A DNA stretch of 64,000 bases, from assembly GCF_024722015.1 (NCBI RefSeq), contig NZ_JANQBD010000005.1, forward strand, positions 268,376 to 332,375. The letters run 5' to 3'. Positions 42,916 through 53,152 of the stretch are shown one piece after another. The notes beneath the pieces are model-generated. The model had not been told where the DNA came from, ran no database searches, and saw nothing but the letters and a program-made list of their open reading frames with translations. The stretch comes from Paenibacillus radicis (ex Xue et al. 2023). GTDB taxonomy: Bacteria > Bacillota > Bacilli > Paenibacillales > NBRC-103111. Every line of letters starts with the position of its first letter. Position 1 is the first letter of the stretch. The translations under genes and the position numbers were made by a program.

Positions 42916-45900
42916 TTGAAAAGAAAATGGAATAATGCCATTATTTTATGGTTTACGCTGCTGCTTTTTACCGCGGCTATTTCTTTACCTGCCTCGACAG
43001 CGGAAGCTGCAAACACAGTAGTGCAGGATGATTTCACAGCTAATACTAACTTGTGGAATTACATAGGTTCCGCTCAACGTACATCAAATGGCTTGATGAT
43101 GCTTACACCGTCTGCACAAAATAAGGTGGGTACGGTCTGGCTAAAGCAGACTTTGGCTCCTCCTTATGTAGCCACTTTCAAATATTGGATGACAGGTCCG
43201 GGACCTTCGCCTTCAACAAATGTAACAGATGGTGCGGATGGTATTGTATTCATGTTCAATAAGCTTCAGAATACTTCGCCGGTCAGTGGAGGAGGTATGG
43301 GGTTTGAGGTTGGGAATGGGTATGGGGTGGAATTTGACTCCTATTCCAATGAGTGGGATCCAAGCAGCAATCATATTTCTTTATTCAAAAGTACCCCTGA
43401 CCATAGAGTAGCTGGATCGCTCATTGGTCAGGTGAAGGACAACACAATAGAGAATAACAACTGGCATGATGTAAAGGTTATTGTTAATCCCGGGTCTGTG
43501 CAAGTATTTATGGACGGTTCTTCGAAAGTCAACTGGACAGGTACTTTGGATCAAACCTACAGCGGAATAGGGTTTACAGCGAGTACAGGCTATTACTACA
43601 ATACGCAGTATATTGATAATGTTGTAATCTCTAAACCGGCATCGGTAGAATCTATCATTTCAGATAAACAAAGCGGCACCTATAGAATCGGCGACGTGAT
43701 TCCGATCAAGGTGAAATTTAATGATACGGTAACAATCAATGCTTCCGCCCCGCCACAGTTAAGTATGAAAACGGGAAAAACAGCTGTTTATGCAGGAGGC
43801 AGCGGTACAAATACGATAACGTTCAATTATACGGTCCAACAAGGAGAGTATGTTACGGATTTGGATTATGCTTCAGCTAATGCATTGACAGGCGGAATAA
43901 CCGACAGTAATGGATTTACAGCTGTACGGACGCTGCCCGTTCCCGGAGCAGCTGGAAGCTTAAGCGCGGCATTTGATCTCAATTTGGATACCGGCTCGAT
44001 ATTGATTAATAACGGAGAGTTAAGAACCAACACGACTGCCGTGAATTTGCAAATAAAACCCGCCTATTCCGGTTCGATTCAGATGAGCTTATCTAATAAT
44101 GGGGGAACCTCCTGGTCGGCTTGGGAGTCTTTTGCAGCAGTGAAAGCATGGAATCTTACAACGGGGGACGGTACGAGAACCGTTTCAGTACGTTTCAAGA
44201 ATAGCGCTGGAGCAGTAAGCCAAGTGTATTCCGCTACAATCGAACAAGATTTGACGCCGCCGGCGCCGCCATCGTTTACGCCCAGCCTGACTACTAATAC
44301 AAACAGCGATGTACAACTGACCATCCATTTTCCTGCTGATGCAACGGCTGCCCGTAAATACAAATTGGGAGCTAGCGGAGTCTACAGTGATTATACAGGT
44401 CCGGTTACAATCGCAGCAAACACTGTGGTATATGCACGGGGGCAGGATGCTTTTGGAAACTGGTCAACGGAAGCTCCTTACACAATCAGCAATATTGATA
44501 AGACGCCTCCAATCGGCTCTTTGAAGTTTAGCAATGATGCAGAAATAACGAATACACTTGGAGTTACGCTCCAGCTTACTGCTTCTGACATAGGTGTAGG
44601 CGGTATTCAAATGCAATTTCTTTATGATGGGGAAAGTACTTGGTCTTCAACCTGGGAAACCTTTTCTACTACAAAAGCGAGGACATTAACGCCAACCGAC
44701 GGTTCGAAATCCATTTCGGTTCGATTCAAGGATGGCGTTGGCAATATAAGCTTGATTTATACCAAGAGCATCATTTTAGACAGAACAGCGCCGCTGCCTG
44801 CTGCATTGACCGCAAGTCCAGGAGGGGCTGTTTATACGAGCGGTAATGTAACGATGACAATTGTATATCCGTCAGATGCTGTGCAGAAGCAGTATAAACT
44901 GGCAGCTGACGGATTGTATGACAAATATACAGGACCATTTACAGTTAACGGAAATAAAACGATATATGCCCGCAGCATGGATGCGGCTGGCAATATGTCG
45001 GTGGAGACATCTTACACGGTAAGCAATATTGATACAACTGCGCCAATCGGAAGCATATCGATCAATGGTGGAGCGGCAGCAACGAACAATGTAAACGCAA
45101 TCCTGCAGCTGACTGCATCCGATATTGGCGTTGGCGGCATTACAATGGAGCTGTCCGATAATGGGTCTGTCTGGAGTGCGCCGATAGCATTCAGCCCGAG
45201 TCTCAGCCGGACATTGGCAAGTGGCGATGGGACGAAGACGGTTTACATTCGCTATAAAGACAGTCTGGGTAACACGAGTCCGGTATACAGCGATAGTATT
45301 ATGCTTGATACAACAGAGCCTGCTCCGGCAGTGTTCACATCGACTCCGAGCGGCCATACAACAGGCAATGTAAGCTTATCCATCGAGTTTCCGGCGGATG
45401 CTGTGCAGAAGCAGTTTAAGCTTGATTACAGTGGTATTTACATGGATTACACAGCGCCGATTGTATTAACTTCGAATCAAACCATTTATGCCAAAAGCAA
45501 GGATGCTGCAGGCAATTGGTCTACGGAAGCACAGTACAATATGAACAAGATTGATAGAACCGCGCCTGTGGGAGCTATTGCCACCTCTATTCTTTCGGGG
45601 GCGACCAGCAATAGAACTATTACCTTGCTGTTGAGCGCAACTGACGCTGGGGCAGGCGGAATTGAAATGCAGCTTTCCAACGATGGTGAATGGGGAAGCA
45701 GTGCATGGGAATCTCTTCAGGCTACGCGCAGCTGGGAGCTTTCGGAAGGTGACGGTACGAAAACAGTCTATGTTCGCTTTAGAGACAGCCTTGGTAATAT
45801 CAGCCAGCCCTACAGCAGTACCCTAGTACTGGATAGGGCAGCTCCGGCGGGTCCAGAGCTTACGGCTTCACCCAACGAATATACCAGTGGAAATGTGAGT

Positions 45901-48900
45901 ATAACCATAACGTATCCATTGGATGTGGTTGATAAAAAATATAAGTTGGGCTCAGCGGGGAATCTTCAAGCTTACGAATCGCCTCTCATGCTGTCAGTAA
46001 ACGAGGCTGTATACGCATGGGGCTACGATGCGGCTGGCAATCGTTCGCTGGAAGCCTATATCGTAATCAGCAATATTGATAAAACAGCTCCCACAGGCAG
46101 CATTTCGGTGAATAGCGGAGCTCAGGTGACGGGTAATGTGTATAGTGTGAGCGGTAACGTCTACGGGCTGGGAGTGACCGGAAGTATATACACTTCATTG
46201 AATATATGGGCAACGGACAGCGGAGCTGGAGGCATTCAAATGCGGTTCTCCAATGACCAGTCGACCTGGAGTGATTGGGAACATTATAAGCCATCTAGAA
46301 GCTGGACGCTTACCGATGTACCTGGAATTAAGACGGTACATGCCCAGTTCAAGGACAGCTTGGGCAACCAAAGCTCTACCGTAACAGGTTCAGTTTACTA
46401 TGATCCTGCTATTCTGGGGGCGAAGTTTACTTCTGATCTGACGGAATATACAAATGAGAATGTAACGGTTACTATTGATTTTCCATTAAGCGCAACATCC
46501 CGAGATTATTCGTATGATGGAACTACTGTAACTCAAGCTGCTTATTCCAGTTCAATCATACTAAACCGCAATACGACTATTGTTGCGGTTAGCTCAGACG
46601 GGATTCATCCTTCCGTAACTACAAGCTATACGGTAAATAACATCGATAAGGAAGCACCAAGCGCTTCACTTTCCATTGCGGGTATAGTGGAAGGAGCGCC
46701 CACAAATTTATCTGAAGTGAGACTCTTGTTGGATTCAAAGGATACCGGCGGTTCAAACGGATTGCAAATGCAGTTTAACCTGAGCGATACAGCAGGCTGG
46801 ACTTCATGGGAGAACTACTCGGCGAGTAAAAGCTGGAGCCTTCTAGGCGGTGATGGCACGAAAACCGCACAAGCCAGATTCAGAGATGCAGCCGGGAATG
46901 TAAGCAGCATTGTTTATGCTTCACTGGTGCTTGACAGAGTAGGACCGGAAGGTCTATTGATCGCTGCTGCTCCGACAAGCTGGACTAACGGTTCAGTAAC
47001 CATCGACGTTTATTATCCTGCGGATGCCATTATCAAACAGATTAAGCTCGGTTCTGTAGGACGTTTTGCAGCTTATACAGGTACTCTTTCGTTAACAGCT
47101 AACGATATCGTATATGCACGAGCCCAAGATGCCGCAGGCAACTGGTCTTCAGAGACTCAGCTGAGCATAGCCAACATTGATCGTGCTGCTCCTGTCGGAA
47201 CGGTGAAAATCGTTGACGGGAATGGAGTCGGATTAACGAATCAATTGCAGGTGGATCTGCTTCTTACCGCTACAGACACGGGTGGAGCTCTTATGGGGAT
47301 GATGCGGTTTTCAAATGATTCTTTAGGCTGGTCGGATTGGGAAGCTTATAAGGAAACCAAGGCTGGTTGGAGCTTGATTGAGGGAGACGGATTAAAGACG
47401 GTCTATGTGCAATATAAGGATACCGCAGGCAATATTAGCACAGATATCATCCAAGCCAGCATTATTTTGGATACATTAGGTCCTGCTGCACCAGTGGCGA
47501 CAGCCAATCAAACTTCATATACGAAAGATGATGTGAGGGTTGAGATCGTTTATCCAATGGATGCGGTTGAGAAAGTATATAGGATCGATTTAGGCGGTTA
47601 TGTTAATTATGTGGCTCCTTTATCAATCACAGTGAACGGTACCGTCTATGCTAAGGGCAGAGATGCTGCAGGGAATTGGTCCGCAGAGACTGCATTGAAT
47701 ATAACAAAAATCGATAAGACGCCTCCAACTAAGGGAACCATTCAAATTAACGGAGGTGCCGCGTTAACCAAAGATCGGCAGGTAACCCTGCAGCTCACGG
47801 CAAGCGATGGCGAATCCGGTGTGACCGGAATGCGTTTTTCATTAAATGGATTGGACTGGGATGCCTGGGAGTCTTTTACCTCTACAAAAGAATGGTCCTT
47901 CTCCGTGGGGGATGGCTTGAAGAAGCTGTATGTGCAGTACCGCGATGCGGTAGGCCATGAGGGTTCGGATGCCGATTTAGCGGTCGACTCCATTATTTTG
48001 GATACGAAGGGACCTGATCCGGCAAGCTTCAGCGTATCTGCCTCAAGTGCCACCAAGGATGATGTGATAGTTACAGTCCTGTATCCTGCTGATTCAGTGG
48101 CAGAGAGCCGTCAATACAAGCTGGGAAGCGGGAGTGTATATAATGCATATGCAGGTGCGATTTCACTAAGTGTGAACGATGTGGTATATGCACAATCCAT
48201 GGACGAAGCTGGCAATCGGTCTGCAGAAGCTTTTATCGGGATTGACTATATCGATAAGCAAGCCCCTGTCGGTACCATTACAATTGATGGAAATGCAGCA
48301 CAGGCAGCATCCTATGAAGTGGTGCTGCAGCTTAGCGCGATTGATGCCGGTGTTGGTGGGGTGGAAATGCAATTTTCCAATGATGGTGCGCAATGGTCTG
48401 AGTGGGAAGCCTATACCTCTCTCAAAGCGTGGCGTTTACCTTACGGAGCAGGGACGAAATCGGTGTTTGTCCGGTATCGAGACAGCCTGGGCAATACAAG
48501 TGAAGCTTCCGACAGTATCGTCATTCAAGGTGATTTTGCCGACGTAGCCGAGGATAAGGAGCTGTTGACACCTGACGACTTCCTTAATGGTAATTCGGCA
48601 TTGGACAATGTTCTGACGGACCTAAGGCTGCCGTTGACAGGTACGAAGGGCACAGCGATTAGTTGGGGAACGAACAGCTTATTGGTAAGCTCTAACGGTA
48701 CAGTAGAGCGGCCAAGCTTTAATGAAGCGGACGTACCGGTTATTTTAACAGCGACTATCAGTAAAAATAGTGCGTTCACAACCAAGTCATTCCCCCTTAT
48801 AGTAAAAAAGATTAATGTGTCCGACGAAGGGACCTTATCACAGCTGGACACTAACATAGGGCTGCTCACTCCGGCATTTACGCCTGATGTATTCGATTAT

Positions 48901-50529
48901 ACGGTTAAGCTTTCAAAGCAAACGACCGAATTGGAGTTAACGCCGGTACTCAGCAACAGCTCAGCGAGCTTGACCATTAACGATACGGCAACGAAAGCTG
49001 TTTACAGCAATGGTGTTGTGAAAGCAAGTGAATTGAAGATGGGAATGAATGACGTCAGCTTAAAGGTTACAGCCTCGATAACGGGAGGAAGCCATAACGA
49101 TTATATAATCCATCTGTTTAAAGCTTCGGATGAAAAGGAGATTATGAGCTTTAGTTTGAGTGGCGAAGTGAAGCCTGCCGTTATCGATGCGGAGACAGGA
49201 ACCATTACTGCGACAGTTCCTTATGCATTTGACCGCATAGGGCTTACAGCTCAGATCAGCGTGTCACCCGATGCTGTGATGAACATTGATCTCGCTCTTG
49301 CAAGAGATTACAGTCATTCTTTTACGATTCTGGTGACAGCTCAAGACGGTACAGAGCGGTTTTGGACAATAGAGACGAAGGAAGCACCTGCTGAATTAGG
49401 GGCTCCAGTACCAATCCTGCCCGACAAACCGTTAACGTTTACCAATGGGATCTCATTGAATTTTAACGGTGTTACCTTGGCACCAGGCGCAACGATGACG
49501 ATGGAGGCGATAGAGCCCGCAGTAGCAGGTACCCAATTGGTAGCAGCTGGGGCCGTGGCCGAGTTTACTCTACAGGGTATGACCCTTAACGGTGAACAAG
49601 GCGTCGAGCTTGCACTGCCGATTCATTCAAACGTAGATCCGAATCAGGTCGGTCTCGCAATTTTCTACTATAATGGAATAGCTTGGCAGGAGCAGCCTTC
49701 TGTAATTCGTGGGAATACGGTTGTGACGACGGTATATCACTTCTCAACCTATGGTGTGCTCACATCGGATAATGCCAATCTATCCGGTCTTGCTGTAACG
49801 GATGGCGGTGTTTTAGCGGATGCTTACAAGCAAGAACAAAAGGATTATATGATTTTCGTGGACACGCTGACAAAAAGTATTAGGCTAAAGCCAGCTACAG
49901 CTGAAGCGCATGCGAAATGGTCCGTTACTGGAGCGGCATATATGGAGCTGCCGGGGGGGATTGTACAAGTCCAAGTGGATCAAATAAGCAAGCTCGGCAT
50001 TACTGTAACAGCGAGAGACGGCAGCACCGTTCAAACGTACACATTGCATATCAACCGACTGCTTGCTTACGCCTCTTCCAATGAAGCAGGTAATGAGATT
50101 CAGCTCATGTTCCGTGAGAAGCTGGCCGTACAGCCACTCGTTGGTACCCAGTTTACTCTGGTTGGTACAACTTCGATTGTGCAGTCCGCACAAATAATGC
50201 CGGTTGCCAGGGAAGGGACGCTGTTAACACTCAAGCTGTCCAAACCGCTGAACGATGCCGGGCAAGGAAGTGTGCATCTGTTTGTAACAAACCTTAGCAC
50301 GGCTGCCGGGAATAGCTTCGAACTGGGCGCAATTCCGGTTATGACACCCCGTTATGTGATTGATTTGAAACATCAGCTGGATAAACAATCTGACGGAATC
50401 GGAATTGATGATGTTGTCAGCTGGCAGAGAACTCGAGCCGATGTAACATTAGATCAGCAAATAGACAAGTTTGACCTGTTGTTTTTGCTGGATTTGATTC
50501 AACCGGTAAGCTCACAGGAAGTGGATTAA
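42916..50529 (+). CDS. Giant secreted lectin / Ig-like repeat protein
   Basis: This 2537-residue protein has a signal peptide (cleavage likely at AEA|AN, about residue 31). A legume-type bacterial lectin domain follows (about 35-245: DGADGIVFMFNK, GVEFDSYSNEW), then a beta-domain. Next come eight composite units of about 178 residues, marked by repeated IDKTxPxGS starts. Each unit pairs an LQLTASD...GDGTKTVYVRYKDSLGN segment with a FPADAVxKxYKLG...YAxxxDAAGNWS segment. The last 700 residues hold two cadherin-like beta-sandwich segments (LSQLDTNIGLLTPAFTPDVF and NLSGLAVTDGGVLADAYKQE) and end with a dockerin-like stretch (IDKFDLLFLLDLI). TTG at 42916 is chosen because GGGAGGT lies nine bases upstream. 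No catalytic domain is evident; a surface adhesin or polysaccharide-binding role is likely. Confidence 0.85.
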   Translation: MKRKWNNAIILWFTLLLFTAAISLPASTAEAANTVVQDDFTANTNLWNYIGSAQRTSNGLMMLTPSAQNKVGTVWLKQTLAPPYVATFKYWMTGPGPSPSTNVTDGADGIVFMFNKLQNTSPVSGGGMGFEVGNGYGVEFDSYSNEWDPSSNHISLFKSTPDHRVAGSLIGQVKDNTIENNNWHDVKVIVNPGSVQVFMDGSSKVNWTGTLDQTYSGIGFTASTGYYYNTQYIDNVVISKPASVESIISDKQSGTYRIGDVIPIKVKFNDTVTINASAPPQLSMKTGKTAVYAGGSGTNTITFNYTVQQGEYVTDLDYASANALTGGITDSNGFTAVRTLPVPGAAGSLSAAFDLNLDTGSILINNGELRTNTTAVNLQIKPAYSGSIQMSLSNNGGTSWSAWESFAAVKAWNLTTGDGTRTVSVRFKNSAGAVSQVYSATIEQDLTPPAPPSFTPSLTTNTNSDVQLTIHFPADATAARKYKLGASGVYSDYTGPVTIAANTVVYARGQDAFGNWSTEAPYTISNIDKTPPIGSLKFSNDAEITNTLGVTLQLTASDIGVGGIQMQFLYDGESTWSSTWETFSTTKARTLTPTDGSKSISVRFKDGVGNISLIYTKSIILDRTAPLPAALTASPGGAVYTSGNVTMTIVYPSDAVQKQYKLAADGLYDKYTGPFTVNGNKTIYARSMDAAGNMSVETSYTVSNIDTTAPIGSISINGGAAATNNVNAILQLTASDIGVGGITMELSDNGSVWSAPIAFSPSLSRTLASGDGTKTVYIRYKDSLGNTSPVYSDSIMLDTTEPAPAVFTSTPSGHTTGNVSLSIEFPADAVQKQFKLDYSGIYMDYTAPIVLTSNQTIYAKSKDAAGNWSTEAQYNMNKIDRTAPVGAIATSILSGATSNRTITLLLSATDAGAGGIEMQLSNDGEWGSSAWESLQATRSWELSEGDGTKTVYVRFRDSLGNISQPYSSTLVLDRAAPAGPELTASPNEYTSGNVSITITYPLDVVDKKYKLGSAGNLQAYESPLMLSVNEAVYAWGYDAAGNRSLEAYIVISNIDKTAPTGSISVNSGAQVTGNVYSVSGNVYGLGVTGSIYTSLNIWATDSGAGGIQMRFSNDQSTWSDWEHYKPSRSWTLTDVPGIKTVHAQFKDSLGNQSSTVTGSVYYDPAILGAKFTSDLTEYTNENVTVTIDFPLSATSRDYSYDGTTVTQAAYSSSIILNRNTTIVAVSSDGIHPSVTTSYTVNNIDKEAPSASLSIAGIVEGAPTNLSEVRLLLDSKDTGGSNGLQMQFNLSDTAGWTSWENYSASKSWSLLGGDGTKTAQARFRDAAGNVSSIVYASLVLDRVGPEGLLIAAAPTSWTNGSVTIDVYYPADAIIKQIKLGSVGRFAAYTGTLSLTANDIVYARAQDAAGNWSSETQLSIANIDRAAPVGTVKIVDGNGVGLTNQLQVDLLLTATDTGGALMGMMRFSNDSLGWSDWEAYKETKAGWSLIEGDGLKTVYVQYKDTAGNISTDIIQASIILDTLGPAAPVATANQTSYTKDDVRVEIVYPMDAVEKVYRIDLGGYVNYVAPLSITVNGTVYAKGRDAAGNWSAETALNITKIDKTPPTKGTIQINGGAALTKDRQVTLQLTASDGESGVTGMRFSLNGLDWDAWESFTSTKEWSFSVGDGLKKLYVQYRDAVGHEGSDADLAVDSIILDTKGPDPASFSVSASSATKDDVIVTVLYPADSVAESRQYKLGSGSVYNAYAGAISLSVNDVVYAQSMDEAGNRSAEAFIGIDYIDKQAPVGTITIDGNAAQAASYEVVLQLSAIDAGVGGVEMQFSNDGAQWSEWEAYTSLKAWRLPYGAGTKSVFVRYRDSLGNTSEASDSIVIQGDFADVAEDKELLTPDDFLNGNSALDNVLTDLRLPLTGTKGTAISWGTNSLLVSSNGTVERPSFNEADVPVILTATISKNSAFTTKSFPLIVKKINVSDEGTLSQLDTNIGLLTPAFTPDVFDYTVKLSKQTTELELTPVLSNSSASLTINDTATKAVYSNGVVKASELKMGMNDVSLKVTASITGGSHNDYIIHLFKASDEKEIMSFSLSGEVKPAVIDAETGTITATVPYAFDRIGLTAQISVSPDAVMNIDLALARDYSHSFTILVTAQDGTERFWTIETKEAPAELGAPVPILPDKPLTFTNGISLNFNGVTLAPGATMTMEAIEPAVAGTQLVAAGAVAEFTLQGMTLNGEQGVELALPIHSNVDPNQVGLAIFYYNGIAWQEQPSVIRGNTVVTTVYHFSTYGVLTSDNANLSGLAVTDGGVLADAYKQEQKDYMIFVDTLTKSIRLKPATAEAHAKWSVTGAAYMELPGGIVQVQVDQISKLGITVTARDGSTVQTYTLHINRLLAYASSNEAGNEIQLMFREKLAVQPLVGTQFTLVGTTSIVQSAQIMPVAREGTLLTLKLSKPLNDAGQGSVHLFVTNLSTAAGNSFELGAIPVMTPRYVIDLKHQLDKQSDGIGIDDVVSWQRTRADVTLDQQIDKFDLLFLLDLIQPVSSQEVD
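44000..48530 (+). repeat. Eight tandem composite units within the giant protein gene
   Basis: The unit boundary (ATT/ATC-GAT followed by AP or PP codons) recurs near 44494, 45028, 45548, 46075, 46641, 47175, 47709 and 48249, about 520-570 bp apart. The copies are diverged at DNA level but the protein pattern is regular. Neighbouring units such as the two with VQKQYKL / VQKQFKL (44880 and 45405) are the most alike. Confidence 0.85.
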
Positions 50530-50541
50530 GCTACAGAATAC

Positions 50542-50584
50542 AAGCCCATTCTTCAAGCCACACTGAGGATGGGCTGTTTTTTTT
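50542..50584 (+). terminator. Intrinsic terminator after the giant gene
   Basis: AGCCCATTCTTCA and TGAGGATGGGCT form the stem, followed by eight T with one G. Confidence 0.85.
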
Positions 50585-50778
50585 GCATATATAGAATTTA
50601 TATGTTTGGGGCTCCCCGCAAAGTATCTGAATCAACTTCGAAGCATGACCCCACTTTGTGAGGATATTATTTTGTGCTCTGTCAGCAACCTTTTACAGAA
50701 CATGGCCGTCTATATGAATAACTCCGGAGCAAGTTAAGGTCATACAAATATAATTTCACAATGAAAAGGATGAGAATA

Positions 50779-51753
50779 ATGAAAAAGCTACTTTCAGTTA
50801 TTACTACTGCTGCGTTGGTTTGCAGCTTGTCGGCAGGTTCTGTATTTGCATTTTCAGATCTGGATTCAGCGGAAAAGGCACCGATCCTTCAGCTAAAGGA
50901 TAGAGGAATTGTTGCGGGCGTGGATAGCGAGCATTTTGCGCCGCGGGGTACAATCAGCTTTGCCCAAAGTATTAGCTTACTTGTAAAAGGGCTGAATCTC
51001 AACATCGACAACATCAGATTTATCAAACAACCGCTCGCTAGCGATTATTTCACGAATGTGCCTAACGATGCCTGGTATGCAGAGGCTTTTATTATAGCGA
51101 AGATGAACGGTCTGGATATCCCGCAAAATGTTGACCCCAATGCTGCAATCACACGTGAGCAATATGCGAATTTGCTTATACCGGCCATGGAGACCAAAGG
51201 ACAATTTCCATTAATCAAAATGCTCGTTATATTTGCTGACGACGACCAAATAACTCCTTCCTACCAAGGTGCTTTGCAGCGAATGTATTTGTATAAACTC
51301 GCAAAGCTGGGCGAGGATCGTAAGGTAAATCCGAAGCAGGAGATGACCCGTGGTGAAGCGGCGGTCTTACTGTACAACGCTATACAATATGTGGAGCAGC
51401 ATACGGTGAAGCAGCCGCAGCCCCAGCAGGGTGACGTAAAGGTCATAGTGGAGAAGGTGAACGATGATGTAAACAAGGTCATCCTATCCCGCGGTGAAAT
51501 GCCGAATCCCGGTTATGGAATAGCAATTACGGGCATTAGCTTTCAAGCAGACGGAACGGCAGCCATTTCCTACACACTTAGCGACCCGAACCCGGATGGC
51601 ATGTATGCGCAGGTGATTACGGAGGCGAAGGCGGAAACTTATGTGTCTTCCAAATACAAGCCGATTGCTGTAAACGCAGCAGGTTCCCCCACTAATTCAA
51701 CAGGATTCGTAATTGATCCGGCAGCACCAGTTATTAACCCGTTCAAGGAATAA
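50779..51753 (+). CDS. Secreted S-layer-homology protein with PrcB-like C-terminal domain
   Basis: The 324-residue protein has a signal peptide (VFA|FSD). Three SLH modules follow over residues about 25-205: FSDLDSAEKAPILQLKDRG, FTNVPNDAWYAEAFIIAKMNG and FADDDQITPSYQGALQRMY, each ending in a TRGEAA/ITREQYA-type helix. SLH modules bind pyruvylated secondary wall polymer. The last about 80 residues (GYGIAITGISFQADGTAAIS...) resemble the C-terminal domain of PrcB-type proteins; this is a weaker call. The ATG at 50779 has AAAGGATGAG upstream; the ATG at 50761 has no site. It follows the giant surface protein after a terminator, so it is an independent but possibly partner gene. Confidence 0.85.
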   Translation: MKKLLSVITTAALVCSLSAGSVFAFSDLDSAEKAPILQLKDRGIVAGVDSEHFAPRGTISFAQSISLLVKGLNLNIDNIRFIKQPLASDYFTNVPNDAWYAEAFIIAKMNGLDIPQNVDPNAAITREQYANLLIPAMETKGQFPLIKMLVIFADDDQITPSYQGALQRMYLYKLAKLGEDRKVNPKQEMTRGEAAVLLYNAIQYVEQHTVKQPQPQQGDVKVIVEKVNDDVNKVILSRGEMPNPGYGIAITGISFQADGTAAISYTLSDPNPDGMYAQVITEAKAETYVSSKYKPIAVNAAGSPTNSTGFVIDPAAPVINPFKE

Positions 51754-51791
51754 AAATCTATTACTGATAAGTTGTGATACCTTACTGCACT

Positions 51792-51846
51792 CTGATTCTG
51801 CTTCCGGCATACTAGCCACAGGTGAAGCGGAACAGGGTGTTTTTTG
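51792..51846 (+). terminator. Intrinsic terminator after the SLH gene
   Basis: CTGATTCTGCTTC and GAAGCGGAACAG pair with two mismatches, followed by GGTG and six T. Confidence 0.65.
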
Positions 51847-51928
51847 TTGACTTATTTTGGGTAATATTAGAAGCTTGTGTTAAAATGGCGCTGTTGGATA
51901 TCCTTTAGATAAGGAAGGAGCTGGATAG

Positions 51929-52720
51929 ATGGAAAAGAAATATTTTGAACAAAAGGGCACACGTTACTCGTACACGGAAAAAGGTGAAGGGGAGGCGGTC
52001 GTGTTGCTGCACGGTTTTTGCGGGAGCTCCTCCTATTGGAATAAGCTGCTGCCACTGCTGCCTAATCATTACAGGGTCATAGCTCCAGATTTGCGGGGAC
52101 ATGGAAGCTCGGAAGCACCCGATGGAGACTATACTATGGAAGTATTCGCTGAAGACCTGGCACAGCTGCTACAGCATCTCAAGGTTGAGCAGGCGATTGT
52201 ACTAGGCCACTCTTTGGGCGGCTATGTGACATTGGCTTTTGCAGAACGATATCCCGGCATGCTAAAAGCTTTCGGTCTCATTCACTCGACTGCCTATCCA
52301 GACAGCGATGCGGGCAAGGAAGGTCGGATTAAGGGGATGGAAACGATTCGGGAAAAAGGGCTGCCGGTCTTTATAGGTGGGTTGATTCCCAAGCTGTTTG
52401 CGCCGGAGCATGTGAAGTCTATGCCTGAAGAGGTGCGTGAAGCTACTGCAATAGGAGAAAGCGCCAATCCTGATGGCGCAATTCGCACCCTGGAAGGAAT
52501 GAGAACACGCCCCGACCGCAATGCTGTGCTGGAAGATGCTTCAATACCTGTGCTGCTTGTAGCTGGAGTTCATGATCAGATCATTCCTCTTGATCGAGCT
52601 TTCTCGGTTAGCGGGGGGCGAATTGTTCAGCGGCAGATTGAGGCTGCAGGTCATATGAGTATGGTGGAGGCGCCGGAGAAGCTGGCGAATGTGATCGTTG
52701 AGTTTATAACGAATGTTTAG
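51929..52720 (+). CDS. Alpha/beta-fold hydrolase
   Basis: The 263-residue protein has all the marks of the family: oxyanion-hole LLHGFCGSSSYW, APDLRGHGSS, nucleophile Ser95 in GHSLGGYV, the acid in VHDQIIPLD and the catalytic His in AAGHMSMVE. It is a soluble cytoplasmic esterase, lipase or related hydrolase; the substrate cannot be told. AAGGAAGGAG precedes the ATG. It stands alone between two terminators. Confidence 0.92.
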   Translation: MEKKYFEQKGTRYSYTEKGEGEAVVLLHGFCGSSSYWNKLLPLLPNHYRVIAPDLRGHGSSEAPDGDYTMEVFAEDLAQLLQHLKVEQAIVLGHSLGGYVTLAFAERYPGMLKAFGLIHSTAYPDSDAGKEGRIKGMETIREKGLPVFIGGLIPKLFAPEHVKSMPEEVREATAIGESANPDGAIRTLEGMRTRPDRNAVLEDASIPVLLVAGVHDQIIPLDRAFSVSGGRIVQRQIEAAGHMSMVEAPEKLANVIVEFITNV

Positions 52721-52825
52721 AGAAATGTGTCTTCGCTGACATTTGTAATAAAGATGAAATCTTATTTTAATCTGGCCTTAAGAAATCAGGTCTATAATCA
52801 TATTCAACCCCCTTTTCTTTTATAT

Positions 52826-52861
52826 AAGAGACCCACAGCTGCATGGAGCTGTGGGTCTCTT
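52826..52861. terminator. Perfect hairpin between convergent genes
   Basis: AGAGACCCACAGCT and AGCTGTGGGTCTCT form a perfect 14-bp stem around a six-base loop. There is only a short T or A run on each side, so termination strength is uncertain; it lies between the hydrolase and the minus-strand small membrane gene. Confidence 0.65.
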
Positions 52862-52905
52862 GAGTGTGCTGATGGTGAAGCCTCTTGATTGGAAAAATAA
52901 CATCT

Positions 52906-53109
52906 TTAGCTGCGAAGCATAAAAATTAACAATACAACCACGATTACAGTCATAGCTACATAATAAATGCCGAGCCGTCTCCAATTACTGACCAATTGTT
53001 GATCATAGGAGGGATCGCCTGCTTTATTTTTCTTCGAGAAACCGACAAGAATCGTGCCGATGAGTGCCGCAAGCATGGTTACAATAATTAATGTCATGTA
53101 GGTTTGCAT
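52906..53109 (-). CDS. Small two-helix membrane protein
   Basis: I do not recognise this family. The 67-residue product has two hydrophobic segments, LIIVTMLAALIGTILVGF (about 7-24) and YYVAMTVIVVVLLIFML (about 49-65), joined by a polar loop rich in Lys, Asp and Gln. GGAAAGG-like sequence lies before the ATG. It follows lplT after 43 bases on the same strand and may be cotranscribed with aas and lplT. Confidence 0.7.
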   Translation of the reverse strand: MQTYMTLIIVTMLAALIGTILVGFSKKNKAGDPSYDQQLVSNWRRLGIYYVAMTVIVVVLLIFMLRS

Positions 53110-53152
53110 AGGAATCGTTCCTTTCCGAGCGGTTGCTGTATTTCTATTATAC

